From Rhypophila decipiens (Eukaryota; Ascomycota; Sordariomycetes; Sordariales; Naviculisporaceae): a stretch of DNA of 64,000 nt. Position 1 is the stretch's first letter; each line of letters begins with the position of its first letter. This document shows positions 22,396 through 33,081 of this stretch, in pieces. The stretch covers positions 1-64,000 of the forward strand of contig MU858177.1 of the NCBI GenBank assembly GCA_033297075.1. The letters are read 5' to 3'. The notes under the pieces are model-generated. The model ran no database searches and was not told the DNA's origin. It saw nothing but the letters and a program-made list of their open reading frames with translations. Position numbers and translations under genes: made by a program.

Positions 22396-24276
22396 TCAGG
22401 CACGATTTGCTCGCAATGACTCTAGGGTTTTCTTTCCCGCCTGGGCTCTATCCCTAGCCCTCAGATACATATCTTTCCAGGCCATCTCATTGTCCATATT
22501 CTTCTTCGGTGGCCTCATATTACGTGCCTGTCTTCCGGCACCTTCCTTCTTCAGGTTCTCGCGTGCCAAAATATCTTGCTGAAAAGAGCTGAGAGGCTGT
22601 CGTGGATACCTGAATCGGTCAGGGTGCAGGGCGTAGTCCACCAGTCTTTGCGGGTCATTCCTGACCAAAGCCATCAGATAATACGAATAAAAGAGAGCCT
22701 GCTCATTTTCTTCTGAAAGGGTAATGCGTTAGTGGATGAAGCAACCAGAGTACCAACCCAGCTCAACCAAATTGCTGCCCGCCATACCACGAACTACCAC
22801 TAGGTAGATAAATACAGACAAAAGGTTTACCTAAGAAAAAAGAATAAACTTACCATAGTCCTCCAGCCAGATCCCCTGCCAGCTCTCCGTCACGGTTATC
22901 TGCTCGCTCAGGGTTGCTTCTTTGGACAGAAAGCTTCTCAGCTCTTTTAGGCGACGCAACAGCTCCCCTACCGCATCCTTGACTTCGTTGCTGGCCAAAT
23001 AGATTGGGTCACGTTTTGGATGCATCGGGCCATGTGCCGTCAAACGAAGATTGTGGAAGTTGTCACCGAATAATCGTCGCTTAGCGCCCTTGTACCTGGG
23101 TTTGTTGAGCGCCCCTTGGTAAAAGTCGCGATGGTATTGGTTCCAGCCCAGATTCAGCCGGCCCCGGATCTTGAGCGCGCTCCTCTCTGCCAGTTCCAGG
23201 AATACTTCCAACAGGGAATCCCGAAGTCTGTCGATGCCCTTGACCGAAGCGATGCAGTGGTGGCACATGTGCAACTTATAGTCGGACTTATCTGGGTCGT
23301 CTGGGTCACGGTTCCACAGCAAATTATTAGCCGTATCGACGTTGATAAGATGCATGACGTCGGGACCAAATGCCCACATGTCTTGCCAGGTTGAACATCG
23401 GGCACAGAACACGACCACGGGGGACCTCAGGTAAATATTGCAGTCGGGGTGATTGACCCTTAGTATCCTTGGAAGAGGCGGTTCCGGTACTCCGAAAATG
23501 CTGCGAGGGAAGCAGAGGGAGAGAGAATCAGCAATAAGTACCTGGCGAGTGACAATAATGGGCGCCTCTTGAGTGCCGATGTTGGACCTGGTTCGTCTGG
23601 CAAACACGCCGCCCTGTGTCCTCTTGCACTCGAGACACAGACGTCGATGCCGAGATCTTCCACAGAGGACGCTTTCGGCCTCTCTTGCTAGCCTCTCGTC
23701 CTTGGCATCGTCAGAGCCTGCCAGCAGGAAGCCATTGGGAGGCTGGGGGCCGTTGGCCGGTTCTCCCCGACTCCTCGTCGCTGTGGCGTACTGGGTACGA
23801 AATTCCTTCAGACGTTCTTGCTCGTGACCTTGTTGCCTCTGTCGTCGTTTCCACCACCCCACCTGGTCCTCGGCCGGTTCCCAATCGGTCAACTTCGTGG
23901 CTTCCTCACTCCCAGGCGGGGGCTTTCTCAGGGCTAGGCCGTAAATCGAGTGGTTGTCAAACATTTTGTGCGTCAGCAGCTTCAGGCAGCCGGAGCAGGC
24001 ATACTTGTTCTGGTTCCACTTTGCATCATAAGGTGGCGGCCGGAGGGTGTTGAGACGAGCGTTGAAGAGTGGCACAATGCCGCCATGTTCTGGGAGAAGT
24101 TCGAGCGCCAGGAGGCGTTGAACAAAGTGAACGCGCTGGGGACTTATGAAGCAACGAAAGACTCTGTTGGTCTGGGACAAACTAAGGAGGGTAATAGGAT
24201 CGAGAGCCTGGACGACTAGACATAGTAGTTCGGGCGGAAGGACGGAAATGGGATGAGCTGGAGCAATGGTATCCAT
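22396..24276 (-). CDS. F-box protein with CxxC zinc-ligand motifs
   Basis: Exons 24276-22854 and 22712-22396 on the minus strand, with a 141-nt intron that has a CTAAC branch point, give 579 residues. The F-box covers about residues 8-43 (ISVLPPELLCLVVQALDP then LLSLSQTNRVFR). Downstream are several Cys pairs: CSGC, CLEC, CARC and CHHC, a pattern common in uncharacterised fungal F-box proteins and suggestive of zinc binding. The C-terminus is basic and helical. As an F-box protein it would link a substrate to an SCF ubiquitin ligase in nucleus or cytosol; the substrate is unknown. I prefer the ATG at 24276 because it has a good start context (A at -3, G at +4) and precedes the F-box directly; an in-frame ATG at 24375 would add 33 residues. 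Confidence 0.8.
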
Positions 24277-24375
24277 GATGGACAAGAAGACTTTTAGATG
24301 TCGCGCGGTGAAATGGGTGGAGAATGGAGATGCTGGAAGTGTCTGTCGCGATACGACCCTCAGAGAAATGAGCAT

Positions 24376-24834
24376 GTGCAATGCTGTTGTGAAGCCGAAG
24401 CCTGGGGCGTTTTGAGCGTGACGTTGACGGCGACGCGGGATGGTTGAAAGTCGAGGGTTAGGGTTCGAAGAGGTTCACCTGCCAGCTGTCGCCGGAATTG
24501 AACAGGTCCAGGGCAGTGACAGAACCCAGAAAGGTTAAGTCGCCAGGTGGAGGTTTGGATCCACCCGGTAAACGCCGGTCCTGGTCCAGCTGTCTAGGCC
24601 CGATCCGATTGCTGACCGACTTCACCAAGACCCTGGCATCAACAAGCTCAAGCTTGGGAAGCTACCTTCCTTCGCCTGCATGAAATTCATTCACAATGGA
24701 TCGTCAGCACACAACCTTCTTCTTTTTTCCCACGACATCGCACTTCCCGACCTGATGTGTCGGCCCTCTCTTGCGCGCGTCCTGTGACAATTCGCCAAGT
24801 AATTTCGATTGCGAGACCCCTACTTCCCGCTACG
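24376..24834. promoter_or_regulatory. divergent promoter region, F-box / methyltransferase
   Basis: This is the head-to-head spacer between the F-box gene and the methyltransferase gene. It contains GGGTTAGGGTT near 24454-24464, a telobox-like motif seen in some fungal housekeeping promoters. The last part before 24835 is CT-rich. No TATA box is evident. Confidence 0.4.
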
Positions 24835-25770
24835 ATGGCGTCTTCGACCTCGTCTCCCGTCGTCAACGACAATCCGCAATTACAAACGTACTACAACTCT
24901 CTCGAATCTCGTCTCGGCTACCGTCTCGTACTCGGCGGCACGCGTCACTTTGGCTACTGGGAGCGCGACACGTACTGGCCATTCCCGCTCTCTAAGCGCC
25001 TCCGTGCCATGGAGGACAAACTTGCCGAGGCTCTCGCTCTTCCCGCTCACGCCCAAGTTCTCGATGCCGGCTGTGGTGTGGGCCATGTTGCTTTGCGCAT
25101 GGTTCAAGCACACGGCTTACGAATAACCGGCATCGATATTATCGACCACCATATCGCCAAAGCTCGACGGAACGTGTCCCGCGCAAAGCTTCCCGATCCT
25201 TCTTCTCTCACGGTCCAGAAGATGGATTACCACCATCTCGAGGCCATCCCTTCTGGCTCCTTGGACGGCGCATACACAATGGAGACGTTTGTTCACGCAA
25301 CAGATCCCGAGGCTGTCCTCGCCGGCTTCTTCCGCGTCCTCAAGCCCGGCGGCCGAATCGCGCTTTTCGAGTACGACCACGACCTTGCCGACTCGTCGTC
25401 AGAGACCGAGAAGGAACTCGCACAGTCTATGCGCAAGGTCAACAAATACGCGGCCATGCCGACGCACGACCGGTCACACCCGGGTGTGTTCAAAAAGATG
25501 CTCGAGGACGCCGGGTTCGAGGACGTGGTGGTTAGGGATCTCTCGGAGAATGTCCGCCCCATGGCAAGACTGTTCTTCATGCTGGGCGTGATACCCTGGC
25601 TGTTCATACGCTTGTTTGGCTTGGAAAAATCGTTCATCAATACCGTGGCTGGAGTTGAGATGTACAGAGGGCGCCACAGGTGGAGGTTTGTGGGAATCTC
25701 GGCGACCAAACCTGGCGGTCCGTTGGAAGTTGGAAAGAGTAGGTGGACGACATTGGTAGACACAACATAA
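24835..25770 (+). CDS. SAM-dependent methyltransferase, sterol C-24 methyltransferase-like
   Basis: A single exon of 311 residues. Motif I VLDAGCGVGHVA (about 81-92) binds S-adenosylmethionine; ITGIDIIDHH is the acidic end of the second strand; GSLDGAYTMETFVHATDPE and RVLKPGGRIALFEYDHD match the region seen in Erg6 and related class I enzymes. A hydrophobic segment, FFMLGVIPWLFIRLFGLE (about 247-264), could associate with membranes. It is shorter than fungal Erg6 (about 370-380) and lacks its N-terminal extension, so it may be a paralogue acting on a sterol, terpenoid or tocopherol-like lipid rather than the housekeeping enzyme. The ATG at 24835 is chosen because it precedes the conserved region; the frame is open further upstream without an ATG. 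Confidence 0.82.
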   Translation: MASSTSSPVVNDNPQLQTYYNSLESRLGYRLVLGGTRHFGYWERDTYWPFPLSKRLRAMEDKLAEALALPAHAQVLDAGCGVGHVALRMVQAHGLRITGIDIIDHHIAKARRNVSRAKLPDPSSLTVQKMDYHHLEAIPSGSLDGAYTMETFVHATDPEAVLAGFFRVLKPGGRIALFEYDHDLADSSSETEKELAQSMRKVNKYAAMPTHDRSHPGVFKKMLEDAGFEDVVVRDLSENVRPMARLFFMLGVIPWLFIRLFGLEKSFINTVAGVEMYRGRHRWRFVGISATKPGGPLEVGKSRWTTLVDTT

Positions 25771-25926
25771 ACATGGCTCTGGACAACACCAGGGCAGCAT
25801 GAACTCGGAATCAAAGGCCCAACGAAGGCTTGGTGAACACATGTATATCTCGTAGCAGACCTCGATACGAAGGGTAAAGCAACATCGACCTTTGCCCATG
25901 GCAAACAAAAAGTAGAAAAAGTAATT

Positions 25927-26035
25927 GGGACCTGTGAGGATCGAACTCACGACCTCAGGATGACTCTGATATTCTCACCAGATCATAGCTAGGATGCTAT
26001 GAGACCTGCGCGCTAACCAACTGCGCCAAGGTCCC
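25927..26035 (-). tRNA. tRNA-Met (CAT, elongator type) with a 36-nt intron
   Basis: The acceptor stem GGGACCT pairs fully with AGGTCCC. The D arm has GCGC/GCGC around AGTTGGTTA and the T arm is GTGAG-TTCGATC-CTCAC. The anticodon CAT lies at 26001-25999. A 36-nt insertion (25997-25962) follows position 37, the canonical site of nuclear tRNA introns; without it the tRNA is 73 nt. The 5' stem and TTCGATC loop indicate the elongator rather than initiator tRNA. Confidence 0.93.
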
Positions 26036-28060
26036 TTGGTTGGTTTTTGTTGCTGCTGGAGAAAAGTTTGAGCACTTTATTTGCCGCTTGGTGTTAATGT
26101 TGTGGAGTTTGTGGAGTGCAGGGCGTTTGGAGGCATTTTCCGCCGTTTATTTTTCGTCGAAAGTTTCGTTTCGGAAGTTGTGGGGACTGTTTGGGCAGTG
26201 GTATTTCCTCCAAAAGCTGTTCAATGAACAGAGGAAATGAAGCTTATTGTTTTGGTATCATGAAGCAGTTGTGGACCCCAGAGTCGATGCTTTTTCGACA
26301 TGTGTACGTGCGCATTGCTGTGGAAACCGACTCGCTGTTCGTCCCATATCAGAAAAGGGGTAACCTCGAAATGGAGGGCTTGCACTATCCCAGGAATCTC
26401 GTATTCCACGATGCTGTCGTCGTTTGCGAACCATGAGCTGATAAGGGTAGGATCAAGAGTTGGCTCTACGCCTCACCAATAACCAAGTGGTTGCGTCGGA
26501 TATCGAAGCGGCATCGCGGTGACGAAGACGAGCTCGCCCAGAAGCCGTGACGATGTCCATGATCCCTTTTCCGTCTGGTTGCCTGGGCAGGGACGAGGGA
26601 AGGACCACCAGCTTGTCACCAGCACCTGGTGATGGGATGACATCCACTGGAGAATAGCCGATAGCAAGCATCAGCCAGGTCCCTATGGCGCGTGCGGCGT
26701 TGTGGTCGGCCCAATGTCACCCTGTTCTGACTCTGACTGAGTGCACAGCCAGCCCGCCAGGCTTCTTTTTGTCTTTTTACATTCGACAATCGTCGTCCAG
26801 ACTGATAAGCGAACAAAGGTTTGGTGGATGGTGCCTGCAGTTCAACTCTCGCCGGGTCCCTTCTTACTATGGGCGTGGCAGCCACCTGCATCAGCAGATC
26901 GCAGACTTGATTGCCATCCCGTCTGTCTGGTAGTGGTGCAAGGAACCAAAGCCACTATAGCGAATCCTAGGGACTGGACGGGACCAATTACGTCAAAGGG
27001 CCCCCCCTGCCGACGACGGGTAAATCAACGTCCGTCTTGTCCGTCTTGTCTCTGACAGGTTTCTGCGCTACGCTGGCACTTATCCGGGGGCGTGACAAGG
27101 GCAAAGAATCCACACAATACCACCTAAAGAGGATCCCAGAGCCACCAGCTGGGCCACCATTCTGCGTGGAATATTCAAGACGGGGAAAACGAAGATTGGA
27201 AGGGAACATTCTGCGGGACATGGAAGATATTATTTCAGCCCTTCCCGTCGCTGGAACCAGGGAACTCACATGGGTTATTGGAACACATCTTTCCCACGTA
27301 CAGCCATCATCAATTCCATATGAGGGCAGTCCCTACTCCAAAAAGGCGACCAAAGTACCACCCACACGCGCAGCCGCCCAAAAGGGACATGTCCACTACC
27401 CAGGAGCTAAAAAAAGAGATGTTAATATCGCCATGGCTGACCGACGCCGTCTCCTGTTCTTTCTCGTAACCCGCCATTCCCAAAATGGGACATCAGATTG
27501 TGGTACTACTTGGCCTGCAGCAAGTGCAGTTCAGATGCTGCACTGCATCACATACAATATCATATTGTGTCATGTCGTAGTAAATAAGCTCTATTACCCC
27601 TGAACGTGCACCCGGCGTCCTAGAGTGACAAAAAGCCTCGCTCCCTACACCACGTGGCTGCGGATGACTGCTATTGGCTGTGCCTTCGGGCCACATTCTC
27701 CAGCCATGACGGACAGGAACGTTTGAACGGTCCAGCTAGCCTTCAAGACGGGTCCGGACCTAGCCGCTGGGGCTGTGACGGTAACAGTGACTACCCCCTT
27801 AAGTACTTACTACTTGCTGCTACCTAGAAGCACTGGCATAAAGTATGGCCATCTGTACCACGTGGGAACTCCGTGACTCGACCCATATCACGATAGGACG
27901 CGATAGGCAGACAGCTCGGACCAAGTCGTCACTTGTTCCTAAGGCACAGGGATACATGGCGCAGGCAACGAATGACGCCAGGCGATATCTTTATCTCGAC
28001 TCACCGAGATGGAGGGCTCGTTCAGTTGGCTTGCCAGGCTTGGATGAGGACAAGTTCAGG
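26036..28060. other. 2-kb gene-poor intergenic region
   Basis: Open frames here (for example 27037-27603 and a minus-strand frame at 26453-26671) lack ATG starts or recognisable motifs, and I do not call them. No tRNA or repeat array is seen. The right side is the upstream region of the TATA-driven gene at 28238. Confidence 0.4.
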
Positions 28061-28070
28061 TATAAAAGGG
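28061..28070 (+). promoter_or_regulatory. TATA box of the 86-residue protein gene
   Basis: TATAAAAGGG lies about 170 bp before the ATG and is followed by a pyrimidine-rich tract (CTTTCTTCCTCCTCG, near 28099-28113) and an A/C-rich leader. Together these resemble core promoters of strongly expressed fungal genes. Confidence 0.6.
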
Positions 28071-28237
28071 GGTTGATGGTCGAGGGAAGTTGACTTAACT
28101 TTCTTCCTCCTCGTCGTCGTCAACCTCCAGTCCTCATCCAGCACAAGACACCTTCTGCCTTCTCTTTAGCTCTATCGGACAACCCAGTCTTCAAGCCCTA
28201 CCTCTCACCTCAAGCACAAACCAACAACAACATCACA

Positions 28238-28498
28238 ATGGGCGTCGTCACCAGTATCCCCACGGGCAGCGTCGGCCTCTTGGCCCTCGCCCTCGCAGCC
28301 ACCGCTGCTGTCCCTGTCATTGCCGGAGCTCATGCCGACTTTGACATGCACCAAGCAGCTGTTCCCTCCGCCATGGTCGGCGGTGGTGCCGCTCAGCCAG
28401 TCGTCAACATGAACGCCGACTACATGTACGCAGACTCCTTTGCAGCAGGAGGCGCGTTACATGATAGTTCCTTCTCAAAGCCGTATCTAAGGTCATAG
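28238..28498 (+). CDS. small protein with N-terminal hydrophobic segment, unknown function
   Basis: This 86-residue frame begins in a near-ideal context (ATCACAATGG). Residues about 10-30 (SVGLLALALAATAAVPVIAG) are hydrophobic, with the sequence AGA|HAD after them resembling a signal-peptide cleavage site. The mature part is short, alanine- and glycine-rich (MVGGGAA, FAAGGA) and has no cysteine. Codons strongly favour C at the third position, the TATA box is clear and the leader is CA-rich, so high expression is likely. No family is recognised. It may be a small secreted protein, a peptide precursor or a cell-wall-associated protein. The stop is followed by a long 3' region with no second exon that I can detect. 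Confidence 0.6.
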   Translation: MGVVTSIPTGSVGLLALALAATAAVPVIAGAHADFDMHQAAVPSAMVGGGAAQPVVNMNADYMYADSFAAGGALHDSSFSKPYLRS

Positions 28499-29410
28499 AG
28501 AGAAGCCAGTCTCTTGTCCTCTCTTACTGTTAGAGGGAAGAACACGCTCTATCTTTCATCATCAACAACTGGAATGAATGGCATCTTCCCTACACATACA
28601 CGCTCTGCTTGTGGTTACAATTACGACACCTACAAACAACTTCATCACGCCCAACACAAATAATACAACATATACCCCGTGCTGGATTTCATTTTTATAC
28701 AAGGCTTAGCGGATCGCGTCTCTTTTGTCTCGGTTCATTTTTGGGAGGAAATATGGCATAACACCGTTTCACGAGCTAGGATATCATTCTGGATATATGC
28801 AATAGTTGCTTAGATCGAATCTACTTTGTCTGGAACTTTCTGGGTTGGAGTACACGAGGTCTTGGATATCTGGTTCGACACGCCTGGAATGAAGCAACAC
28901 AACTAAGATAGTTCTCCAATACAATTTCCAAATCACATTTTTGCCCCTGAATGCAGTATTTGGTGTTATGGAAGCATACCAGCTCAAGCTCCCCTAAACC
29001 CACATCGATCTGAGCATGCAACCTCGATATTTCACCATAGGCAGGTCCACTCCTCCATATAGCGTCTGGGGGAACGGCTGCGAAACCGGTGCAACTCGAC
29101 GTGGACAGGTCAGTGGTTCGTTTCCGCTGAGCTCGGGAACAGATTCTGCTTTTCCATCTCTTTTTGTTATTCTTAGGTCCTGGAGTGTTCAAGGCAGCAG
29201 CCAGCAGTTGGGTGAATCGGATCACAGCTTTGCCGAACGCATTCCTGTGCCTCGTTCTCTTGACCAACGATTCACAGTCTGCCATGTTCAACAAGGAGGT
29301 CCCCGGGTCAATAGATATCATATTATCGAGCAAAGCTCAAACAGCTTTTAACCATCACCACAAGGTCTGCCGTCTGCAGGTCTGGCCACCAACATGCCTG
29401 CATCACCTCC
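28499..29410. other. intergenic between two convergent genes
   Basis: This is the 3' flank of the small-protein gene and of the metallo-beta-lactamase gene. A minus-strand frame at 28821-29333 (170 codons) has no family features and is not called. Nothing else is seen. Confidence 0.4.
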
Positions 29411-32026
29411 TTATTCTGGTCGCATTGTTACATCACTTGACAGGCTCGAAGCAGCAACCGGCGCCCAATAGTCTTTTGTCTTGTCCCACCGCTCTTTTAA
29501 CATTGTCAAAGGATCCCTGTATTCCTCGGAGCGAACGCTGTGATTCCCTGGATTCATACTTGGCCCTCCTTGGCTCTTGTCCTCCTCCCCGAGATGAGTG
29601 TCAACAGACAGTCCATAAGGCAAACTGAGCCGTCCCTCGTCCTGCTCCCCATCCCCAGTCCCAGAGCCAGACACCTCGGATGGAATTGCACCGATAAAGT
29701 CTCGTAGAAACACCCACGTCAACTTATCTTTTAATCCGTACTCAAACCAATTATCCAGAGTGCCCTTTGGGAAGAAGGCTGGAACGTCTTCCGAGCCCAA
29801 GCCCATGCCCAAGTTCAAGTCTAGGTCCAGAAGTGACTCGTCATGTGCTGCGAGGACGAGGATATTCTTCTGTGCATCAAACTCCTGAAGTCTGTGTAGC
29901 GTTTGTGCCGCTCGAACAGGGTCGTGGTGCCATCTTTGGCCGTCTTTCCTTTTTTGCAGTGCTGGAGAGACTGGGCCCTTCATACCAGAGTCTGAACTGT
30001 CGATGATGGTGTGAGCATGCGACTCGGGCGATACCTGACTCTCTGGTTTGTGGGCAGAACACGCTGTGAATCGTTGGCAGAGCTGGGATCCAGACGGATA
30101 GTAAAATGAGCTGTTGCCAGCTTGAAACCAACCATCGTCGTCACAGGTGGCGGGGCCAGCGTTCTTCAAGTCTGGTTCATGTGGAAGCAGCGCCGTGAAT
30201 ACAGCCCCGGGGATGGTAAACTGCTCCTTCCGGCAGCTCGATACCTCTCGCTCAGCATGAGAATCTGCAGCCAGGCCCGAGTCAGCACTTTCCAGACAGG
30301 CGGTGCTTGAACTAGAGTTCTGACTGTTGTCAGACTTGGACCTAGACGTTGCGCCACGCTTGTAGTAGTGAGCAGCCACCCCCGGTACGGACCGTTCCAT
30401 AATATTGTCCTGTACGTTGCAACCGGGCAGATGAGCATCCGCAATTCGATGTCCAGCTGCAGTCCCACCCTTATTGGTATGGGGATACGCGGATGCAGAT
30501 GCATCTGTGGCAGCGTCATCACCAACGACCCGCCCGTTGACCGCAACCCTGGAACCCGTGTAACCAGTCATATCAGCCCCCGCGCCAACGTTGGTGTTGT
30601 CAGTTGCAGTGTTAAGGCTAACGGGTGGCACGGAACCAGTCGTAGGCGCACATGTCGCACAGCCATGACTTTGGCCGTGGCTAGAGTCTTGCCCTGGTCC
30701 TGAGTCATGGTCCTGTGTTGCATTGAGGTCGTGATAACTTGAAGTGCACGTCGTGATATAAGCCCCGTCATCACGGTGTGAACGTCCTCCCTTGCTGTAG
30801 GGAGAGGTAGAAGTGACATCCTGAAGATGTATCTTCGACCTCGACCTCCCATCCAAGTCTTTGTTCGCACTTGGATCCCTATCAACCGTCACAGCCAGCT
30901 TATCAGGTATCCTCAGCCACTCGGAAGGCCGAAGTTCCCCGGGATGGTGGAATGCATCCCCCGCCAGCAAGACAAACGTATCCGGCGTGTCCATCCGAGT
31001 TGAAGAAGTGACCCTCGCCAAGGCGCAAATATGGCCGACCGCATGGCCGGGTGTATCCAGCAGATACAGCGAGCCATCACCAAAGTAGTCGATCGCAGCT
31101 AGTTGGCCTATCGTCAATGTTTTGAACCTCTTCTCGCCACTGACCACGGCTTCCTCGTTATTGTCTGTGTCTGTATCGACGTGAGGATCGAAATCCAACT
31201 CGATCAACTCCCTTCCTTCGTAGTCGCTCTTGAGGAGACTGGAATCGGGACCATCAGGATACCCAGGCAGTAGCGAGTCGCTTACCCCTGGTCCAACAAT
31301 GAGTGCCGTACTGAGGGGAAACAAGGACGGGTCACCCGTGTGGTCGAAGTGGTGGTGTGACCATATTATGGCTTCTATGGTGTCGATGTCAATATTTGAT
31401 GCACAATTATGTATCTGTTGTTCCGCGGCATGTCCACCAGGATCGTCTCCAGTGGACTTGGTGATGGTGCTTGGCTTTTGGGTAGCAATATTGCTGTTAT
31501 TCCCGCTTTCAACCTCGGTCTCGGTCTCCTGGTGGCTGCCGATGGGTTGAACACGGCCCGAAATTGTGCCACAGGTGACAGGGCCGAGATAGCCCGGGTC
31601 GTCACCGCAACGGGCAGAAACGGCTTGAACATAATCCCGGGAGATGCATCCTCCAGTTGCCAAAATATCCCGGACGCTTTCTTTCGTCTCTAGCGTCCAT
31701 GGCGGATCTCTTATAGATCTCAAAGTATTCACCAAAGAAGGAGCCGAGTTCCACCAGTCCTTTCGAATCCCCAGATCGAAGAGCAACCTTCTTGTCTTGC
31801 CAGGAATGTGTCTGCCTGTAGATGGCTCATGCTCATTGTGTTGGAGGAGAAAGCAGAATACCGGTGCAGCAAGCCATTTATGTCCTTTGATCGGCGGTCC
31901 AAAGAAGTCGCAAGTTTTGGCCCCGTGGATGGTGCTTGTTGTGTTTATGATGGAGACTGAGACCGTATGTGGTGATAAAGGGATGTGTTTATCAGGAGGT
32001 GGTCGTGTATTGAGTGAGTTGGACAT
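29411..32026 (-). CDS. metallo-beta-lactamase-fold hydrolase with long low-complexity insertions
   Basis: A single exon of 871 residues starting at the first ATG (32026); the frame extends upstream only to a TTG. The metal site is recognisable: SHHHFDHTGD (HxHxDH, about 224-229), DTPGHAVGH (326-332), LLAGDAFHH (354-361) and AAHDES (about 726-731). These match lactonase/glyoxalase-II-like fungal MBL proteins, usually 350-450 residues. The extra length comes from two insertions: about 80 residues before HHHFDH, and over 300 residues rich in S, T, D, G and H between GDAFHH and AAHDES. The insertions keep the frame open, so they are unlikely to be unspliced introns throughout, though a hidden intron cannot be excluded. 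No signal peptide is seen. A hydrolytic role on lactones or thioesters is inferred from the fold. Confidence 0.8.
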   Translation of the reverse strand: MSNSLNTRPPPDKHIPLSPHTVSVSIINTTSTIHGAKTCDFFGPPIKGHKWLAAPVFCFLLQHNEHEPSTGRHIPGKTRRLLFDLGIRKDWWNSAPSLVNTLRSIRDPPWTLETKESVRDILATGGCISRDYVQAVSARCGDDPGYLGPVTCGTISGRVQPIGSHQETETEVESGNNSNIATQKPSTITKSTGDDPGGHAAEQQIHNCASNIDIDTIEAIIWSHHHFDHTGDPSLFPLSTALIVGPGVSDSLLPGYPDGPDSSLLKSDYEGRELIELDFDPHVDTDTDNNEEAVVSGEKRFKTLTIGQLAAIDYFGDGSLYLLDTPGHAVGHICALARVTSSTRMDTPDTFVLLAGDAFHHPGELRPSEWLRIPDKLAVTVDRDPSANKDLDGRSRSKIHLQDVTSTSPYSKGGRSHRDDGAYITTCTSSYHDLNATQDHDSGPGQDSSHGQSHGCATCAPTTGSVPPVSLNTATDNTNVGAGADMTGYTGSRVAVNGRVVGDDAATDASASAYPHTNKGGTAAGHRIADAHLPGCNVQDNIMERSVPGVAAHYYKRGATSRSKSDNSQNSSSSTACLESADSGLAADSHAEREVSSCRKEQFTIPGAVFTALLPHEPDLKNAGPATCDDDGWFQAGNSSFYYPSGSQLCQRFTACSAHKPESQVSPESHAHTIIDSSDSGMKGPVSPALQKRKDGQRWHHDPVRAAQTLHRLQEFDAQKNILVLAAHDESLLDLDLNLGMGLGSEDVPAFFPKGTLDNWFEYGLKDKLTWVFLRDFIGAIPSEVSGSGTGDGEQDEGRLSLPYGLSVDTHLGEEDKSQGGPSMNPGNHSVRSEEYRDPLTMLKERWDKTKDYWAPVAASSLSSDVTMRPE

Positions 32027-33081
32027 GATATTTTCCCTCTTGAATAATATGTGCTCGTACAAACAACCGCATCACATCGGTATTCTCGAGAGCACAAAAC
32101 ATGATCGGACTCTGATATTGATAACACCTTTCATTTATTTGACTGATGTTTCTTCAGGTTTTAGTTCCGTTGCGATGAAAAACGCCAGAGAGACGTCATT
32201 CTTCTGCTATGAGGCTAGGACCCCTCATAGATATGTTTGTATACCAGCCCCTTCTTGATCCTTGTCCGTACTGACGTTGCTTACATGTCACGACCATTCT
32301 TTACCAACTTCCAACTCACGGCACTTGAATCAAGAGACGTACTTTATCCATACTCGGAACATCTCATTAATACCAATGTGAGAGTCTCAAGCAATACTGC
32401 CAATGGTACTCAGCAGCTCAAAGGATAGTTTATGCTTTTTCACATACCGGTATGGAAAAGGGGCTGACGATGAACGAACCGAAAGTGTATCAATACGCGT
32501 AAACTCATGCGAATACGGTCACGGCAAACCCCTTTTCAACTTCAGTCTGCACAGTACGGATACATCAATCCGTGATTACCCCTAATGGTCCACCTAATAA
32601 CTAACCCTAACCCGCAGCGATCTTTGGTGCCTGGATTTCATGCAAGGGGTTTTCCCCAGCTTGACATCGCGTGAATCCTTCCCATTTCACCATTGCGAGT
32701 TTTTGACCAAATCCAGCTAGAGCGTGATGTTTAGCATACATTCGTCGACCACTCGGCAAACACTACCAGAGTCGTGGGATTACGTGATTCCCCCTTTTCC
32801 GATATCTGACCAATCAGCATTCTGATTGCAAAGGGACTTGGCCCAGCTGGGCTGCTTACGGGTTCGTTGTGGTACAGGTAATTTCCCATGAGGCGACCAG
32901 TCAAACCATCGGCCTTGGGGGCGGATGGCATGGTGATAATATGGATTTAAGCTGACATTAAATACCCATCGAGTCCGATCACTCTGACAATGGTTCCTCT
33001 TGCCTCCCTCAACCCTCACACTCGTTTACCCAAGTAGCCCGACCTTCCCCTACCCGGACAGGCCGCATCAAGTCGGTCAAG
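32027..33081. other. divergent intergenic region
   Basis: The spacer between the MBL gene and the cysteine-rich protein gene holds no convincing frame. A two-unit telomere-like stretch (CTAACCCTAACCC, about 32601-32613) is present. A short frame from 32993 (ATGGTTCCTCTTGCC) ends after about 15 codons and could be an upstream ORF. Confidence 0.4.

Noticed and set aside
27037..27603. 188-codon plus-strand frame
   Set aside because: No ATG at its start and no recognisable motif; probably chance.
32601..32613. Telomere-like CTAACCCTAACCC
   Set aside because: Only about two units, too short for an interstitial telomere; a similar telobox lies at 24454-24464, so it may be a promoter motif or chance.
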